64,000 nt of DNA from Agaribacterium haliotis (GCF_002312815.1 NZ_NKQJ01000005.1:41548-105547), one strand, 5' to 3'; positions 27,030 through 36,623 are shown, numbered from the stretch's first letter. Made by a program: numbers and translations. Notes: generated from the sequence alone by a model not told the origin.

Positions 27030-28454
27030 ATGATTGACGAGAACAATTCGTTTTATGAGCACTATCGCGATGAGCAATCGCTGTATCGCGCGGTGCTGGC
27101 TGCGCGTTTTTGCCTGATTTTAATTCCCGCTGCCGTTATCTACGCGCTGATATTTTTCTATTTGGGTGCCAGCAGTGGTGCCTGGGCGATACTTGCAGTT
27201 GCGCTGCAGCAAGTGTTGTCTTTGTTATTGATACGCGCAGGTTTTGTTGCCGCTGCAATTATCAATATTGTATTTGCGGCCTATTGGCTGATGACACTAC
27301 TGATGTACCAGAACGGCGGTGTGCTTTCGGGCACGGCGGCCTGGATGCTGATTGTGCCGGCCCTGGGCTCACTGTTGGGCGGCTACAAACAAGGTGCCGT
27401 TTGGGGTGGCTTGTGCGCGGCAAGTGTCGCGGTTTTGTACCTTGCTCACGACAGTTTGCCTAAGCCTGAAATTACAGCTGAGCGGGTGAACTTTGCAAAC
27501 TTGGTATTTATAAGTGGTGCCATTTTGACCAATATGCTACTTGTTGTGATTATGGAGGCCTTGCGCATCAAGAGTAAAAAAGAAGCGACCATGGCCTTCA
27601 ACGAGGCGCAAACAATGCGCGGCGATGCCGAGGCGCAGCGAGATAAACTATCGGCCTTGATCGATACGGCTGAGCGCAATGCGGTTACACTCGCATCGGC
27701 AACCGAGCAGCTTTCCCTCACGTCAAAAGCGATTTTAGAGAATACTCAAAACTTAAGCGCCCACGCGGATAGGCAAGATGGCGCTGCAAGCCAACTAAGC
27801 TCTGCTTTTGATCAGTTGGCAGGGTTTGTTGCCCAGTGTTCTGAAAATATTACCGGCGTGAATGACAAGGTTGTGCAGACCAAAGAAAACGCCGCCAATG
27901 GCCAAAAAGCGATTGATCAAACCATCGTTTCAATGGACAAAATAAAAGCAAGCAATGTTGAAATTAACCACGCCGCAACCATGATTTCCGGGCTTGCAGA
28001 GCAAACCAACCTGCTTGCCTTAAATGCGGCCATTGAAGCTGCGCGCGCCGGTGATCAGGGCAGGGGTTTTGCTGTTGTTGCCGAAGAAGTTCGAACACTT
28101 GCGACACGCAGTAACCTGACGGCCGAAGAAATTCAAACGAGCCTGGCGCAGGCAACCTGCAGCATTGACGAAGGCGCGGCGATTGTTGCGAATGCAGGCG
28201 AGCAATTGGCGGATATTCTCAAAGCGGTAAATGATATCTTTATTCAGTTTCGCGAGGTCAAGCAGTGCATGAATGGCAGTGACGAGGGCATCAAAAATAC
28301 CATGGCCGTGGTCAATGAGCTTTCAGAAATTTCGCTCGAGAATAAAACCGTTGCTATGGTTGTTGAGCAAAACTCTCAGCACATTGCCGCCACCACAGAA
28401 AGCCTAAATATGATGGCCAATGAATTGCAGGCAATTGTTGTTGCCAAGTCGTAA
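27030..28454 (+). CDS. Methyl-accepting chemotaxis protein with multi-span membrane sensor
   Basis: 474 residues from the ATG at 27030, with AAGAGG 9 bases ahead (an upstream TTG at 26937 is rejected). About five or six membrane helices span residues 20-180, with no sizeable periplasmic domain and no clear HAMP. The cytoplasmic part has the conserved tip [20 protein letters not shown], then [16 protein letters not shown], which contacts CheA and CheW. Probably senses a membrane or cytoplasmic cue. Confidence 0.88.
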   Translation: MIDENNSFYEHYRDEQSLYRAVLAARFCLILIPAAVIYALIFFYLGASSGAWAILAVALQQVLSLLLIRAGFVAAAIINIVFAAYWLMTLLMYQNGGVLSGTAAWMLIVPALGSLLGGYKQGAVWGGLCAASVAVLYLAHDSLPKPEITAERVNFANLVFISGAILTNMLLVVIMEALRIKSKKEATMAFNEAQTMRGDAEAQRDKLSALIDTAERNAVTLASATEQLSLTSKAILENTQNLSAHADRQDGAASQLSSAFDQLAGFVAQCSENITGVNDKVVQTKENAANGQKAIDQTIVSMDKIKASNVEINHAATMISGLAEQTNLLALNAAIEAARAGDQGRGFAVVAEEVRTLATRSNLTAEEIQTSLAQATCSIDEGAAIVANAGEQLADILKAVNDIFIQFREVKQCMNGSDEGIKNTMAVVNELSEISLENKTVAMVVEQNSQHIAATTESLNMMANELQAIVVAKS

Positions 28455-28561
28455 CTAAGCAAGGTTGAGTTTCATTAAATTAAATAAAGTAAGCTGCTCA
28501 TGAAGGCGGCTCTAGTAGCAACTCAACTCAAGTCAACTCAACCTATCTCTGCCTGGTAATG

Positions 28562-29653
28562 TTAAAGCTTTGACAGCGACACCGATGCTTTGTTGTCGTC
28601 GGCAACGTGTTTCGCCGGCTCGATCAGTTCGCCATCGGCGGAAAGCAAAATAGCGATCCAGCGCGTGTTTTTAAAGCTTGCAAATACTATCGCTGAAACC
28701 ACCATCAGTGGCACAGCTAAAAACATACCGGCAATGCCCCAGATCGTGCCCCAGAAGGTCAGCGATAAAATAATCATTAGCGAGCTTAAGTTAAGGCTCT
28801 TACCCATATAAGCCGGTTCGATCACGTTGCCGATAAAAAATTGCGTACAACCTAAGCCGATGGAAACAATAAAAAACGGGGTAAAGCTGTCAAACTGGAT
28901 AAGCGTTAGCAGTGCGGGAAAAATAACGCCGATTATAGAACCGATATTAGGGATAAAGTTAAGCAAAAAGATAAGCAGGGCCCAGACTTCGGCAAAGTCG
29001 ACACCGACCAAAGCCAGCACCGCATAGCTGATAAGCGCGGTGAGCAGGCTGATCACGGTTTTCATCCACATATAGCGTTTAATGGTTGCCGCGATATGCT
29101 GGGTTAGGCGCGGCAGTTCACCGGCGCCAGAGTGGTTCTGCTGAAGCTTGTGAAGCTTGCGCGCAATTAACGGCTGTTCGGCGAGCATAAAACCTAAGTA
29201 AATTGCCACCAGACCGATGTTTTTAAATAGGCTTCCGGCGGAGCTTGCTATATACGACAAAACCGCACCGATATCGATATCTTGGGTGAGGGTTTCTAAA
29301 TCCATGTGATCAATGGTTGGTACTGCGTCGGATAGCTTGCTAATTAAGGTGCGGAAGTTTTCTTGATAGATTGGTGCGGTGCGTTCAAGGCTGTCGCTTT
29401 GACTGACAACGATGGCGTAGACAATGTAGATAAACACAGCAACGGTGGCGATGGCCAAGGTGGTGCACAGGGCGTGAGGGAAGCGACCGAGAAATAGGTG
29501 TTTAAAATAATAGTTTCTGATGGCGTCCAGCAGGCTCCACAGCAAGACGGATACGGCGATTGGAATTAAAAAGTTACTGCCGTAGATCAGCAGGGCAAGG
29601 CAGATCGACAGCACCAATAAGCCCATGCCAAGGCGCAGAAAGTTAAGTTGCAT
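28562..29653 (-). CDS. AI-2E family permease (PerM/YdiK-like)
   Basis: 363 residues with about eight membrane helices in the family arrangement: pairs near 10-45 and 65-85, a periplasmic loop, then 145-160 and a cluster from 205 to 330. Contains LLIFLLNFIPNIGSIIGVIF and LTFWGTIWGIAGMFLAVPL, both family signatures. Ribosome site GGAG before the ATG. Substrates of this family vary (autoinducer export, Na+/H+ exchange), so none is assigned. Confidence 0.88.
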   Translation of the reverse strand: MQLNFLRLGMGLLVLSICLALLIYGSNFLIPIAVSVLLWSLLDAIRNYYFKHLFLGRFPHALCTTLAIATVAVFIYIVYAIVVSQSDSLERTAPIYQENFRTLISKLSDAVPTIDHMDLETLTQDIDIGAVLSYIASSAGSLFKNIGLVAIYLGFMLAEQPLIARKLHKLQQNHSGAGELPRLTQHIAATIKRYMWMKTVISLLTALISYAVLALVGVDFAEVWALLIFLLNFIPNIGSIIGVIFPALLTLIQFDSFTPFFIVSIGLGCTQFFIGNVIEPAYMGKSLNLSSLMIILSLTFWGTIWGIAGMFLAVPLMVVSAIVFASFKNTRWIAILLSADGELIEPAKHVADDNKASVSLSKL

Positions 29654-29879
29654 GCTAAGTCTCCTTCAGCTTTGACCAGCATACTCTGTTGTTGATGAAT
29701 GCTGTATGTCAGTGATCGTACATGATCGTCTTGCGCGCCTGGATTATCCGCTACTTGCGCAGCTTTTATAATATAACGTGTATAACGCGATGCTTGTTGC
29801 CTGTGCTTTATCTTTAGGGGCGCTTGTGCGGCAGTTTAATCTGCAGCGCTTATATTCTGCCACACAATACGCCGGGGGC

Positions 29880-31934
29880 TTATTGCTCTTTTTTTAGTTT
29901 GAACACATTGACGTGGTCAACCAGTATTTGACAGCTCTCTTGCATGGTTTTGGTGGTGTCAAAGGTGTTGCGCGAGCTTTGCGTAATACTTTCAGAGTCG
30001 TCTCTTACCGCGACAACACGCTCATTTATCTCGTTGGATACCGAAGATTGTTGCTCGGCTGCGACGGCTATCTGGGTAGACATGTCTTTAATTTTGTCGA
30101 GTTCAGCCTTCATGCGCTCAACTGCCGAGGCGCTGCCTTTGACGACGTCGACGGCGTCTGTGCCCTCTTGCTGTAAGCGCTGCATGTTTTCGGTGGCAAG
30201 GGAGGCCTGCTGTTGCAGTGAATCAATTTGCAGGCGAATTTGCTCGGTGGACTCCTGAGTTTTTTGCGCAAGTGTGCGCACTTCATCGGCCACCACGGCA
30301 AAACCGCGGCCCTGCTCGCCAGCTCTGGCGGCTTCAATGGCGGCGTTGAGCGCAAGCAGGTTGGTTTGTTCGGCAATATTTTGAATAACGTTTAAGACCA
30401 GGCTGATTTGTTCACTTTCGTGATTGAGCTTGTTGACAACCTCACTGGTGCTGCCGAGCTCTTGCGTTAGTTGCTCCATTAATCTGCGGCTTCTATCGGC
30501 GTAGTCACTGCTTTCGATCGAGGTTGCACTGGCGCTGTTGACCGCCTCTGACGAGCTGTGAATCATCTTACTGATTTCTTCGATGGTGCTTGTCATTTCG
30601 GTGACGGCGACACTAATGCTGTCGGTGGCTTCAAGTTGACTGTCGTTGCGCTTCAAACCTTGTTCGGTATTGGCAGCCACTTCCTGGCTGAGTGAAGACA
30701 AGCTGTGCACTTGTGTGGTGACACCGCGCAAGGCCGTGTTAAAGCTGGCGATAAGCTGATTAAAGACTTTGCTGGCCTTGGTTAGCTCATCTGAGCCGGA
30801 TTCTTCAAGTTGCATGGACATGTCTTTTTCTCTGGCAATAAATGACATGGTTTCAACCAGCTTGTTAAGCGGGGCATTAATGCTTCGGCTAAGCAGGTAA
30901 GACAGGCCAGCTAAAATCGCAACCAGGGCGGTGACAGATACACTGGTAAAAACCAGTGTGTTCTGGGCTTCAGACATCTGCCGGTCTTTTTCCTGAAGGA
31001 TGGCCTGCATGACAAATTCCCGGGTCGACTGATAGGACTGAAACACATCGTCAGTCACTTGGTTCCAGTTTTTATCGGAAAGATCAAATTTTTTGTCGAG
31101 GTATTTCTCGAAGACCATAATGGCGTCGAGCTTAAAGGTTTTGTATTGCTTGTATGAGGGGTTGTCGACGACGTGTTTTTTATAATATTCGTTGATCTCG
31201 GCATTGGCGAAGGCACTGAATAGTCGCTGGGCATCCATTTCTTTGTAGTGCATTAACACCATTTGTCCGAACACATAAGTTTGAAAGCCCAGGTGGTGGT
31301 TGGCGGCGGCAAAAATATAACTGTTTAAGCGGGCCGACTCTGTCGATGCAATCATTAGATTGTAAAGTGCATTGGCCATTAAACTGAGCTCTTCATTTTG
31401 GGAAGAGATAATAACCACTGAGCTTAGCGATGCGACTAAGTCGCCGATCAGCAGTGATATTTCGTACAAGGTATGAAGGTCCTGGCCGTTGACTTTATCT
31501 AAGTGCAGTTTTTTATCTGCGGCATTTCTAACGTGGTGGTAGCGATCGAGCTTTTCCTGGATAAGCTCTAGATTGTTACTCAGAGCGCCATATTGACTAA
31601 ACAGTGTTTGTTTGGTTTTTATTAAATCTTTAAACGCATCAAGACTTTGGTTGCTTAAGGCTCGGGCCTCTAACATTCGGCGCTTAGCGGTATCGGCATT
31701 GGCCGGGGTGCTATCGATGTATAGCCGGGTATAGAGCGATTCTTGAGAACTATAATCGATCAGCTCGGCGGTAAGTTCTGCGTAGTAGAGCAATTGCGCA
31801 AGTTCAGCCAAGGCGGCTTTTTTTTTATTTGCTTCGATTAAATTGCCAACTGCATTAAAGACAATGACGGAGATTAGCGAGATAACAATAAGGAAAATGC
31901 GTGTACTGATATTGATATGATTTAGAAACTTCAT
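29880..31934 (-). CDS. Methyl-accepting chemotaxis protein with large periplasmic helical sensor
   Basis: 684 residues. Membrane helix at about 12-30, a roughly 290-residue periplasmic domain rich in helices (NIT- or HBM-like in size; not assigned), second membrane helix near 325-345, HAMP (about 348-400) and the signalling hairpin with [20 protein letters not shown]. The ligand is not predictable. No pentapeptide CheR tether is visible at the C-terminus (ends FKLKKEQ). Confidence 0.9.
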   Translation of the reverse strand: MKFLNHINISTRIFLIVISLISVIVFNAVGNLIEANKKKAALAELAQLLYYAELTAELIDYSSQESLYTRLYIDSTPANADTAKRRMLEARALSNQSLDAFKDLIKTKQTLFSQYGALSNNLELIQEKLDRYHHVRNAADKKLHLDKVNGQDLHTLYEISLLIGDLVASLSSVVIISSQNEELSLMANALYNLMIASTESARLNSYIFAAANHHLGFQTYVFGQMVLMHYKEMDAQRLFSAFANAEINEYYKKHVVDNPSYKQYKTFKLDAIMVFEKYLDKKFDLSDKNWNQVTDDVFQSYQSTREFVMQAILQEKDRQMSEAQNTLVFTSVSVTALVAILAGLSYLLSRSINAPLNKLVETMSFIAREKDMSMQLEESGSDELTKASKVFNQLIASFNTALRGVTTQVHSLSSLSQEVAANTEQGLKRNDSQLEATDSISVAVTEMTSTIEEISKMIHSSSEAVNSASATSIESSDYADRSRRLMEQLTQELGSTSEVVNKLNHESEQISLVLNVIQNIAEQTNLLALNAAIEAARAGEQGRGFAVVADEVRTLAQKTQESTEQIRLQIDSLQQQASLATENMQRLQQEGTDAVDVVKGSASAVERMKAELDKIKDMSTQIAVAAEQQSSVSNEINERVVAVRDDSESITQSSRNTFDTTKTMQESCQILVDHVNVFKLKKEQ

Positions 31935-32300
31935 CTAGAACAGCCATTAAATATAAACTTACCGGCTGACGGAGCTGTCCTTTCCTCCTTTCTTTTAATT
32001 ACCTCCTTGGCTCATTCGGTGTATCAGCCCACTTGAATGCATAAAAACCATTAGTCTTTACGTATAGCATGCCTGCTTGGATTCTCAAGTTGCGCGCTCG
32101 GTGCTTTGCAAAGGCAGCCTGACTTAAAACGGGCTTGCCAGTAGTGAATGAAGTTTGTAGGCCCGCGATGCTGGTGTTGCTTTGTTTACGTAGAACGACG
32201 TCAGCCGAGAAACTTAAACTTAGGCCTCTTACTTCTATGCTTACATGTTTTAATAGCTCTGCCTTCTAATGAGCACAGTTGTTATGGCACACTTGGCTGA
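31935..32300. other. Intergenic stretch without a gene
   Basis: Upstream of the minus-strand chemoreceptor and of the 32472 acetyltransferase. Pyrimidine-rich at 31978-32010. No coding-like frame and no recognised RNA. Confidence 0.5.
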
Positions 32301-32320
32301 TAACTTGGGTACCCAAGTTA
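32301..32320. promoter_or_regulatory. 20-bp perfect palindrome
   Basis: TAACTTGGGTACCCAAGTTA is exactly self-complementary. It sits 151 bp before the acetyltransferase start and just ahead of the tandem repeat. Could be an operator for a dimeric regulator. Confidence 0.6.
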
Positions 32321-32330
32321 GCTGCGCTGC

Positions 32331-32398
32331 GGCCAGATAAGAGCTGCGGCCAGATATGAGCTGCGGCTTGATAAGAGCTGGGGCCTGATAAGGGCTGG
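32331..32398 (+). repeat. 17-bp tandem repeat, four copies
   Basis: Consecutive units GGCCAGATAAGAGCTGC, with one change in the second copy and three or four in the third and fourth. A further partial copy (GGCTGA) follows. Lies in the leader region of the acetyltransferase gene. Confidence 0.9.
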
Positions 32399-32471
32399 GG
32401 CTGAGACTTGGCCCGGGTTATCCGAAGTGCTGCAGGACCCAGGCCCAAAGAAAAAAAGGCGAGTGTGCGAT

Positions 32472-32927
32472 ATGAATATAAACCTACGTGACATCGATAA
32501 AGATAACTGGCTCGACATGATTGATCTTGAGATCAGTAAAGCCCAACAACAGTTTGTTGCGTTGCCATCCGAAGCCATTGCCGCATCGAAGTTTTATGAC
32601 TACTACGTTAATTGCGGTATTTATCTCGATGACAAAGCGGTGGGCTATATCCAGTACTACCCAAACTATGACGACAATAAGCCCGATGAAATCTTTATTG
32701 ATCAGTTCTTGATCGACCTTGAGCTACAAGGCCGGGGTTACGGAACAAAAGCGATTTGTTTGTTGTTAGAGCAGATCAAAAAGCTCGAGGGCATTCGTTC
32801 GGTATCTATTTGTTATGTTGAAGGGCACGACCGTATGAGGTCGTTTTTTGAACGTTTTGGTTTTGAACTAATCGATCAGGATGAGTTTGAGGAAAACATC
32901 ATGTTGCTGCATTTGCATGCAGTATAG
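32472..32927 (+). CDS. GNAT-family N-acetyltransferase
   Basis: 151 residues from the ATG at 32472; a longer frame from 32427 would begin inside the repeat-flanking region. Acetyl-CoA motif A is DLELQGRGYGTKAICLLL (Q/RxxGxG/A pattern), preceded by beta strand DEIFIDQFL and followed by RMRSFFERFGFELI. Resembles aminoglycoside 6'-type or general GNAT enzymes in layout. Substrate unknown. Confidence 0.82.
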   Translation: MNINLRDIDKDNWLDMIDLEISKAQQQFVALPSEAIAASKFYDYYVNCGIYLDDKAVGYIQYYPNYDDNKPDEIFIDQFLIDLELQGRGYGTKAICLLLEQIKKLEGIRSVSICYVEGHDRMRSFFERFGFELIDQDEFEENIMLLHLHAV

Positions 32928-33097
32928 GCCTGCTTTAGAAAGGTACCTGGCATATGGCTTTAGCTACATGGCTTTGCTGTGAGCCCGACCTCACTGGAGG
33001 CCCCGAGCCCCGATATAGCTAAGTTCTGACTCTGAGTTCCAGGCCTTGTGCCAACGGCGAGTATATAAGTGCATCGCAAGGGTTTTTTGTTACAAAA

Positions 33098-33115
33098 CCG
33101 TCATATTTCTTTCAT
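33098..33115 (+). promoter_or_regulatory. Candidate Pho box
   Basis: CCGTCAT-ATTT-CTTTCAT, two 7-bp half-sites each matching CTGTCAT at six of seven positions with a 4-bp spacer, the PhoB layout. A second, weaker half-site CTGTCAC lies at 33183-33189, directly ahead of the -10 element below. Confidence 0.5.
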
Positions 33116-33182
33116 ATGCTGCCTGCTGGCGCATAAATCATCCAGGTGCCTAGCATAAATTTGCCATTGGTAATAATTAATG

Positions 33183-33210
33183 CTGTCACAACTCTAAAAA
33201 TGTGTATACT
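33183..33210 (+). promoter_or_regulatory. Promoter with extended -10 (TGTGTATACT)
   Basis: TATACT at 33205-33210 preceded by TGTG (extended -10), with no good -35 but a Pho-type half-site CTGTCAC in its place. That is the architecture of an activator-dependent promoter. Two palindromes follow: CAATGCATGCATTG (33219-33232) and GCCAGCGCTGGC (33245-33256). Confidence 0.5.
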
Positions 33211-33216
33211 GGCGCC

Positions 33217-33544
33217 AACAATGCATGCATTGCTATATTTGTGTGCCAGCGCTGGCTACTGTTCGAGCTTGGTTGGCGTGAACACAACGGGCTGCCATGC
33301 CTGAAGCTGCTGTTTGCGCAGGCTCTTTCTGGTTAATTGTCTTGCCTGGCATAGTGCTTTTGTGCCGTTTTTTTGTGTTGTTATTGGTAAATAAAAGGAT
33401 GCTTTATTTACCAGGGCGCGCCGCTGGTTGATAAGAGCCTACACGTTGAGTGGGGCCGGGATCGCCGCCGAATGCGCTAAGTTGTAAACATTGTTTTGTA
33501 TGCAAACGATAAGAAGGGATGCGCGAAAGTGCATCCCTTTTTTT
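33217..33544 (+). ncRNA. Candidate small RNA, about 330 nt, without an ORF
   Basis: Spans from the predicted start after TATACT to the T-tract of a strong terminator. No plausible reading frame with a ribosome site is present. Three GGA motifs occur (near 33393, 33457, 33517), fewer than expected for a GacA-type CsrA-sponge RNA. No known RNA family recognised. Proposed from promoter and terminator only. Confidence 0.4.
33514..33544 (+). terminator. Rho-independent terminator
   Basis: Nine-bp stem AAGGGATGC/GCATCCCTT with an 8-nt loop, followed by a run of Ts to 33544. No protein gene lies upstream within 580 bp, so it ends a non-coding transcript or a long 3' end of the acetyltransferase gene. 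Confidence 0.88.
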
Positions 33545-33652
33545 GTGGGGGATAAGGGCAGAACTAGCCGTTAGCGCAGTGTACGGGCTGGTGATGTTTT
33601 AAATCTTACCGGGGTTTTTGATCGCTGTTTGATTTTTAACGTGGGGTGGGGC

Positions 33653-33895
33653 ATGAATCATGGTCGAAACATACTCAAGGTGGCGCTAGAGCTTGAAGAG
33701 CTGTTGGAGCATCAGCGCGATGATATTAAGGATTGGATGGAAAAAAAGGCAAAATTGCCTGATTCCCGGACGACGGTTAGCGATGTGTTCTTTCGCTATT
33801 TATCTGAGTCTAAGAATGAAAATGAGGCGGCGCTTGCGGTCATTGGGCAGCTCAGCGAAATGACCGGCGTCGCACTAGATAGTGTATTGAACTAA
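33653..33895 (+). CDS. Small protein of an unrecognised family, paralogue 1
   Basis: 80 residues from the ATG at 33653 (GGGGTGGGG upstream; the TTG at 33629 is less likely). Pattern: ILKVALELEELLEHQRDDIK, DWM, then VSDVFFRYLSESKNENEAAL, AVIGQLSEMTG. It shares this layout with the proteins at 33946 and 35064: LxxAxxLExL, an R before a basic/acidic helix and W, VxxVYFxYLA, AA, and a C-terminal xxTGK. All-helical, soluble, no known domain. Function unknown. Confidence 0.7.
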   Translation: MNHGRNILKVALELEELLEHQRDDIKDWMEKKAKLPDSRTTVSDVFFRYLSESKNENEAALAVIGQLSEMTGVALDSVLN

Positions 33896-33945
33896 AACGT
33901 AAATAACTTATTTTGGCCAATAATTTAGCAGTTTGGGGGAGTTTG

Positions 33946-34170
33946 GTGGGCGACAAGGGCAATGCAAATCTCGAGATGGCTTCCTATCTTGAGGGTTTGC
34001 CGTTTCCGCTTCGAAGCGAGTTGAAGCGGTGGTTGGTTGATAAGTTGGAAGGCGTTGCGCCCGTTGGCACCGTTGGCCTAGTGTACTTTCAGTACCTGGC
34101 CCAAGCAGAAGAAAAAAAACAAGCGGCCGAGCTTCTTATTAACAAAGTAAGGCAGCTGACTCGAAAATAA
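33946..34170 (+). CDS. Small protein of an unrecognised family, paralogue 2
   Basis: 74 residues from a GTG with a near-perfect ribosome site (GGGGGAG, 6 bases upstream); a TTG at 33913 would add 11 residues. Core: NLEMASYLEGLPFPLRSELK, RWLVDK, then TVGLVYFQYLAQAEEKKQAA and KVRQLTRK. Same family as 33653 and 35064. 50 bp after paralogue 1, so probably the same transcript. Confidence 0.7.
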   Translation: MGDKGNANLEMASYLEGLPFPLRSELKRWLVDKLEGVAPVGTVGLVYFQYLAQAEEKKQAAELLINKVRQLTRK

Positions 34171-34789
34171 CCGTGGCGTTAAGCTTGAACGAACATGTCG
34201 CGGTTAAACGATTTGCGTTGGCAATGTTGCAGTTCTAAATCTTAAAGTTAGGAATATTTTCGCCAGGACTGCTGTCATTCGATGTGCTGCTAGGCAATCA
34301 ATATGCGCTCAGCGGCATTCAGTTTCGGGCATGGATTCTTAAATGCGCTAGATCCGCGCCCCTCAACTCTCAGCTCTCAACCCTCAACTCCCAGCTCCCA
34401 GCTCCCGCATACGATCTATTGCTGCTTAGGCATTGTTGAGTGTTTTGTTAATAATGCATTTCCCTGTTTATCCCGAAATTATTTTGAATAAGCTGTATTC
34501 GACCGCAGATCTTGCTACTTAAGTGCGATTAAGTTTTATGCAAAAAAGATGGCCGTTTTTATTTGATGAGCTGCGCTGTGCCTTGCGCATTGTGCTGCGC
34601 TAAAAAAATTTAAAAAATCGCGTAAAAGCGCGAGCTCACGCTTAGAATTTTTTTAAAGTGTGCGCCAGTGCTAACTATGTATGCGCTGCCGGTAGTATTC
34701 TCGATTGCGTTTGATGACGTTTAGTGCTTAATACGGAAAAAGTTTGATTCAAACTTTTAAGTGCAGGAAGAAAGTAGGGGCTTGTAGTG
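34171..34789. other. Gene-poor stretch with low-complexity CT repeat
   Basis: About 620 bp with no coding-like frame. 34362-34406 is a degenerate repeat of CTCAACTC/CCAGCTC units. The rest is AT-rich towards the next gene. Self-complementary pieces such as GTTTGATTCAAAC near 34742 may belong to the promoter of the 34790 gene. Confidence 0.6.
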
Positions 34790-35062
34790 ATGAGTGGCTT
34801 AATGATTCGCGAATATGAGCTGTCTATGGCGCCCGAGCAAATAATCAGCATGCCCAAAGGTACGGAAGTGCTCGGTGTTGATCTCTACGATGGCCAACCC
34901 AGGCTGCGCTGTCTTGTGTGCGAAGGCGGCGAAACAAAAGCCCATGAAAAACGAGCGTTTTTAACGGTGCCGGCGTGGATGGAGTGTGACGGCAATCAAG
35001 CGTGCCTTGGTCAGATAAGGCTTTTTAATGGTGATTTAAACTTTCATGTTTACGAGGTCTGA
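34790..35062 (+). CDS. DUF7352-like small protein
   Basis: 90 residues. Layout IREYELSMAPEQIISMPKGT, EVLGVDLYDGQPRLRCLV, a variable middle, then CLGQIRLFNGDLNFHVYEV agrees with the DUF7352 family known mostly from phages and mobile DNA (which has MPxGAxIL, GQPxLW and a terminal VFHVFE). Function unknown. It overlaps nothing but ends 1 base before paralogue 3 starts, so the two are coupled. Confidence 0.65.
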   Translation: MSGLMIREYELSMAPEQIISMPKGTEVLGVDLYDGQPRLRCLVCEGGETKAHEKRAFLTVPAWMECDGNQACLGQIRLFNGDLNFHVYEV

Positions 35063-35063
35063 T

Positions 35064-35318
35064 ATGAACACAGACGAGCGCAGCTTAAATGTAGCCTTTA
35101 TACTTGAAACCCTGCCTGAGCAGGAGCGTACAAAAATACGCGACTGGATGGCGAGCCAGTTTAATGACTTAAATTCAGCGGCTATTGTTAGCAATGTTTA
35201 TTATCAGTATTTGGCTTACGCCAGAAATCAAAATGACGCAGCAAAAGCGGTGTTGGAAAAGGTTCGTGATATAACCGGTAAAGAGATTAATACGATTGCC
35301 CTGGAGCAGTTTCACTAG
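35064..35318 (+). CDS. Small protein of an unrecognised family, paralogue 3
   Basis: 84 residues from the ATG at 35064, which follows the stop of the DUF7352-like gene by one base (TGATATG). Core: SLNVAFILETLPEQERTKIR, DWM, then VSNVYYQYLAYARNQNDAAK, KVRDITGKE. Best conserved with paralogues 1 and 2 in the LExL, W, VYxxYLA and AA positions. Confidence 0.7.
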   Translation: MNTDERSLNVAFILETLPEQERTKIRDWMASQFNDLNSAAIVSNVYYQYLAYARNQNDAAKAVLEKVRDITGKEINTIALEQFH

Positions 35319-35323
35319 TTCGC

Positions 35324-35350
35324 TGCCGGCGATTTTGAAGCCGGCAATTA
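35324..35350 (+). terminator. Weak terminator-like hairpin after paralogue 3
   Basis: TGCCGGC (35324-35330) pairs with GCCGGCA (35340-35346); the following ATTATTATT is only partly T-rich. Just after the stop at 35318. Confidence 0.5.
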
Positions 35351-35929
35351 TTATTCTATTCTTCTGATTGTTTGTCCAGCTTGTAAGTGCTGCGACGTTT
35401 GTTTTCTTCCTGTCTTTATATTTGTCTTTGTTATTTGCTTTTGCGGGCTGTTTGTTGGCTCGTTTAATGTCGTCATTTTATTGTTTATATCGTAGTGCTT
35501 CATTGCAGTATGGAGCTGCAGTTCTAGCTCGTTAATAACCGCGCTTGTTGTCAATGGCTTGTAAAAATGCTCGTTGTGGCTTGGCAATTTTGGGCATTTG
35601 CTACTTAATCTTGTATCGATGTTTGCCCTGGTTGCTGCTGCTTGTCAGTGCGCTCTGTTATTTTGTTGCAATTTTGTAGCTATTCTCCTCGTAGTTGCTT
35701 GTTAGTTTGCAAGTCGGAGCATGGTAAGAAAATACCAATTTTATGATGTCAAAAAAATGATGGCGTAAAAATGAGATCTGGTCGTCAAGCGTGTTTGTTA
35801 TTGCTTGTAAGATACATGGGTCGATCTGACTATTTGGCCGTTTTATGTTTTGGCAGTGTTGCTGAAGTGGCGGTCAATACGATACGGCTAAAAAGATGAA
35901 GTTAGGATAGCTTGTCGAGGGGGATGCAT
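35351..35929. other. Intergenic stretch without a supported gene
   Basis: About 580 bp, T-rich. A 78-codon minus-strand frame at 35351-35587 is Thr/Asn/Gln-rich with no ribosome site and is not accepted. Short inverted repeats only. Confidence 0.5.
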
Positions 35930-36301
35930 ATGCGTATTCGCTACCTGGAAGATGAAAAATTTGAAGTTGTTGAAATAGACTGCCGAAGCAGTAAAAAAAG
36001 TTTTTGGAGTGAGCTTTCCGTTCGCCGCGAAAAGCCGAGAATTGTTCACGGGAGTCGCGTCTATATCGAAAGTTCGCTCAACCAAAAAGTCGGTGTGAAA
36101 GAGTCTATTAATCAGGCAGAGGCGCTAACGTTTGCCAGTTTCCTTGCCAGTCAGGCCGAATCGCGAAATAGCCTGCGTGATGCCTACAATGAGGTTAGAG
36201 AGCTTGGCTCGACAAATATGGCACAACTGGCGCAGATGATAGTCGGTGCATCAACAGGCGCACTCGCAGGCGCAGCGTCGCCAGGCCCTATGGGCGCCTA
36301 A
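35930..36301 (+). CDS. Small protein with Gly/Ala-rich C-terminus, unknown
   Basis: 123 residues from the ATG at 35930, 6-9 bases after GAGGGGG. Begins MRIRYLEDEKFEVVEIDCRS with a beta-rich half, then a helical part (FASFLASQAESRNSLRDAYN) and a small-residue tail GASTGALAGAASPGPMGA. The tail could insert in a membrane or be disordered. No known family. The helical part faintly resembles the second half of the small-protein family upstream, but the match is too weak to claim. Confidence 0.6.
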   Translation: MRIRYLEDEKFEVVEIDCRSSKKSFWSELSVRREKPRIVHGSRVYIESSLNQKVGVKESINQAEALTFASFLASQAESRNSLRDAYNEVRELGSTNMAQLAQMIVGASTGALAGAASPGPMGA

Positions 36302-36385
36302 GGTTTAAATGGGGCTCTCGCGAGCCTATATAGGAGTACCGACTGACCAAATACAAGGCCGCTAACACTAGGCCCGAATACGAGG

Positions 36386-36472
36386 TTCTAACATAAGCTT
36401 CTAACATAAGCCCTTAGATAAAACCCAAACACAGGTACAGGTCACTGGCATAGGTTAGCGGCATAGGTTAGC
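36386..36472 (+). repeat. Two unrelated 13-bp tandem duplications
   Basis: TTCTAACATAAGC occurs twice in a row (36386-36411) and GGCATAGGTTAGC twice in a row (36447-36472), the latter followed by a partial third copy. Both lie in the 322-bp gap ahead of the DJ-1/PfpI-like gene; no other feature recognised in that gap. Confidence 0.85.
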
Positions 36473-36623
36473 GGCATAAGCCACGGCAGCCGAAGGCGTC
36501 TGCTGTTATCTGTGGCGATCGCCCACCTTGTCTAAGCTCTTCACATCCATTTCACAAGCCGCTTGCTACTTTGTTTGAAACACGCTTGTTCTAAGCGTCT
36601 TTTTTAAACAAATGGAGCAAATC

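Noticed and set aside
33217..33544. RsmY/RsmZ-type CsrA-sponge RNA
   Set aside because: Only three GGA motifs in 330 nt and no GacA-binding site seen upstream.
34303..34491. 62-codon frame over the CT repeat
   Set aside because: Ser/Pro/Leu composition is produced by the CT-rich repeat itself; no ribosome site.
35351..35587. 78-codon minus-strand frame
   Set aside because: Thr/Asn/Gln-rich, no ribosome site, no similarity to neighbours.
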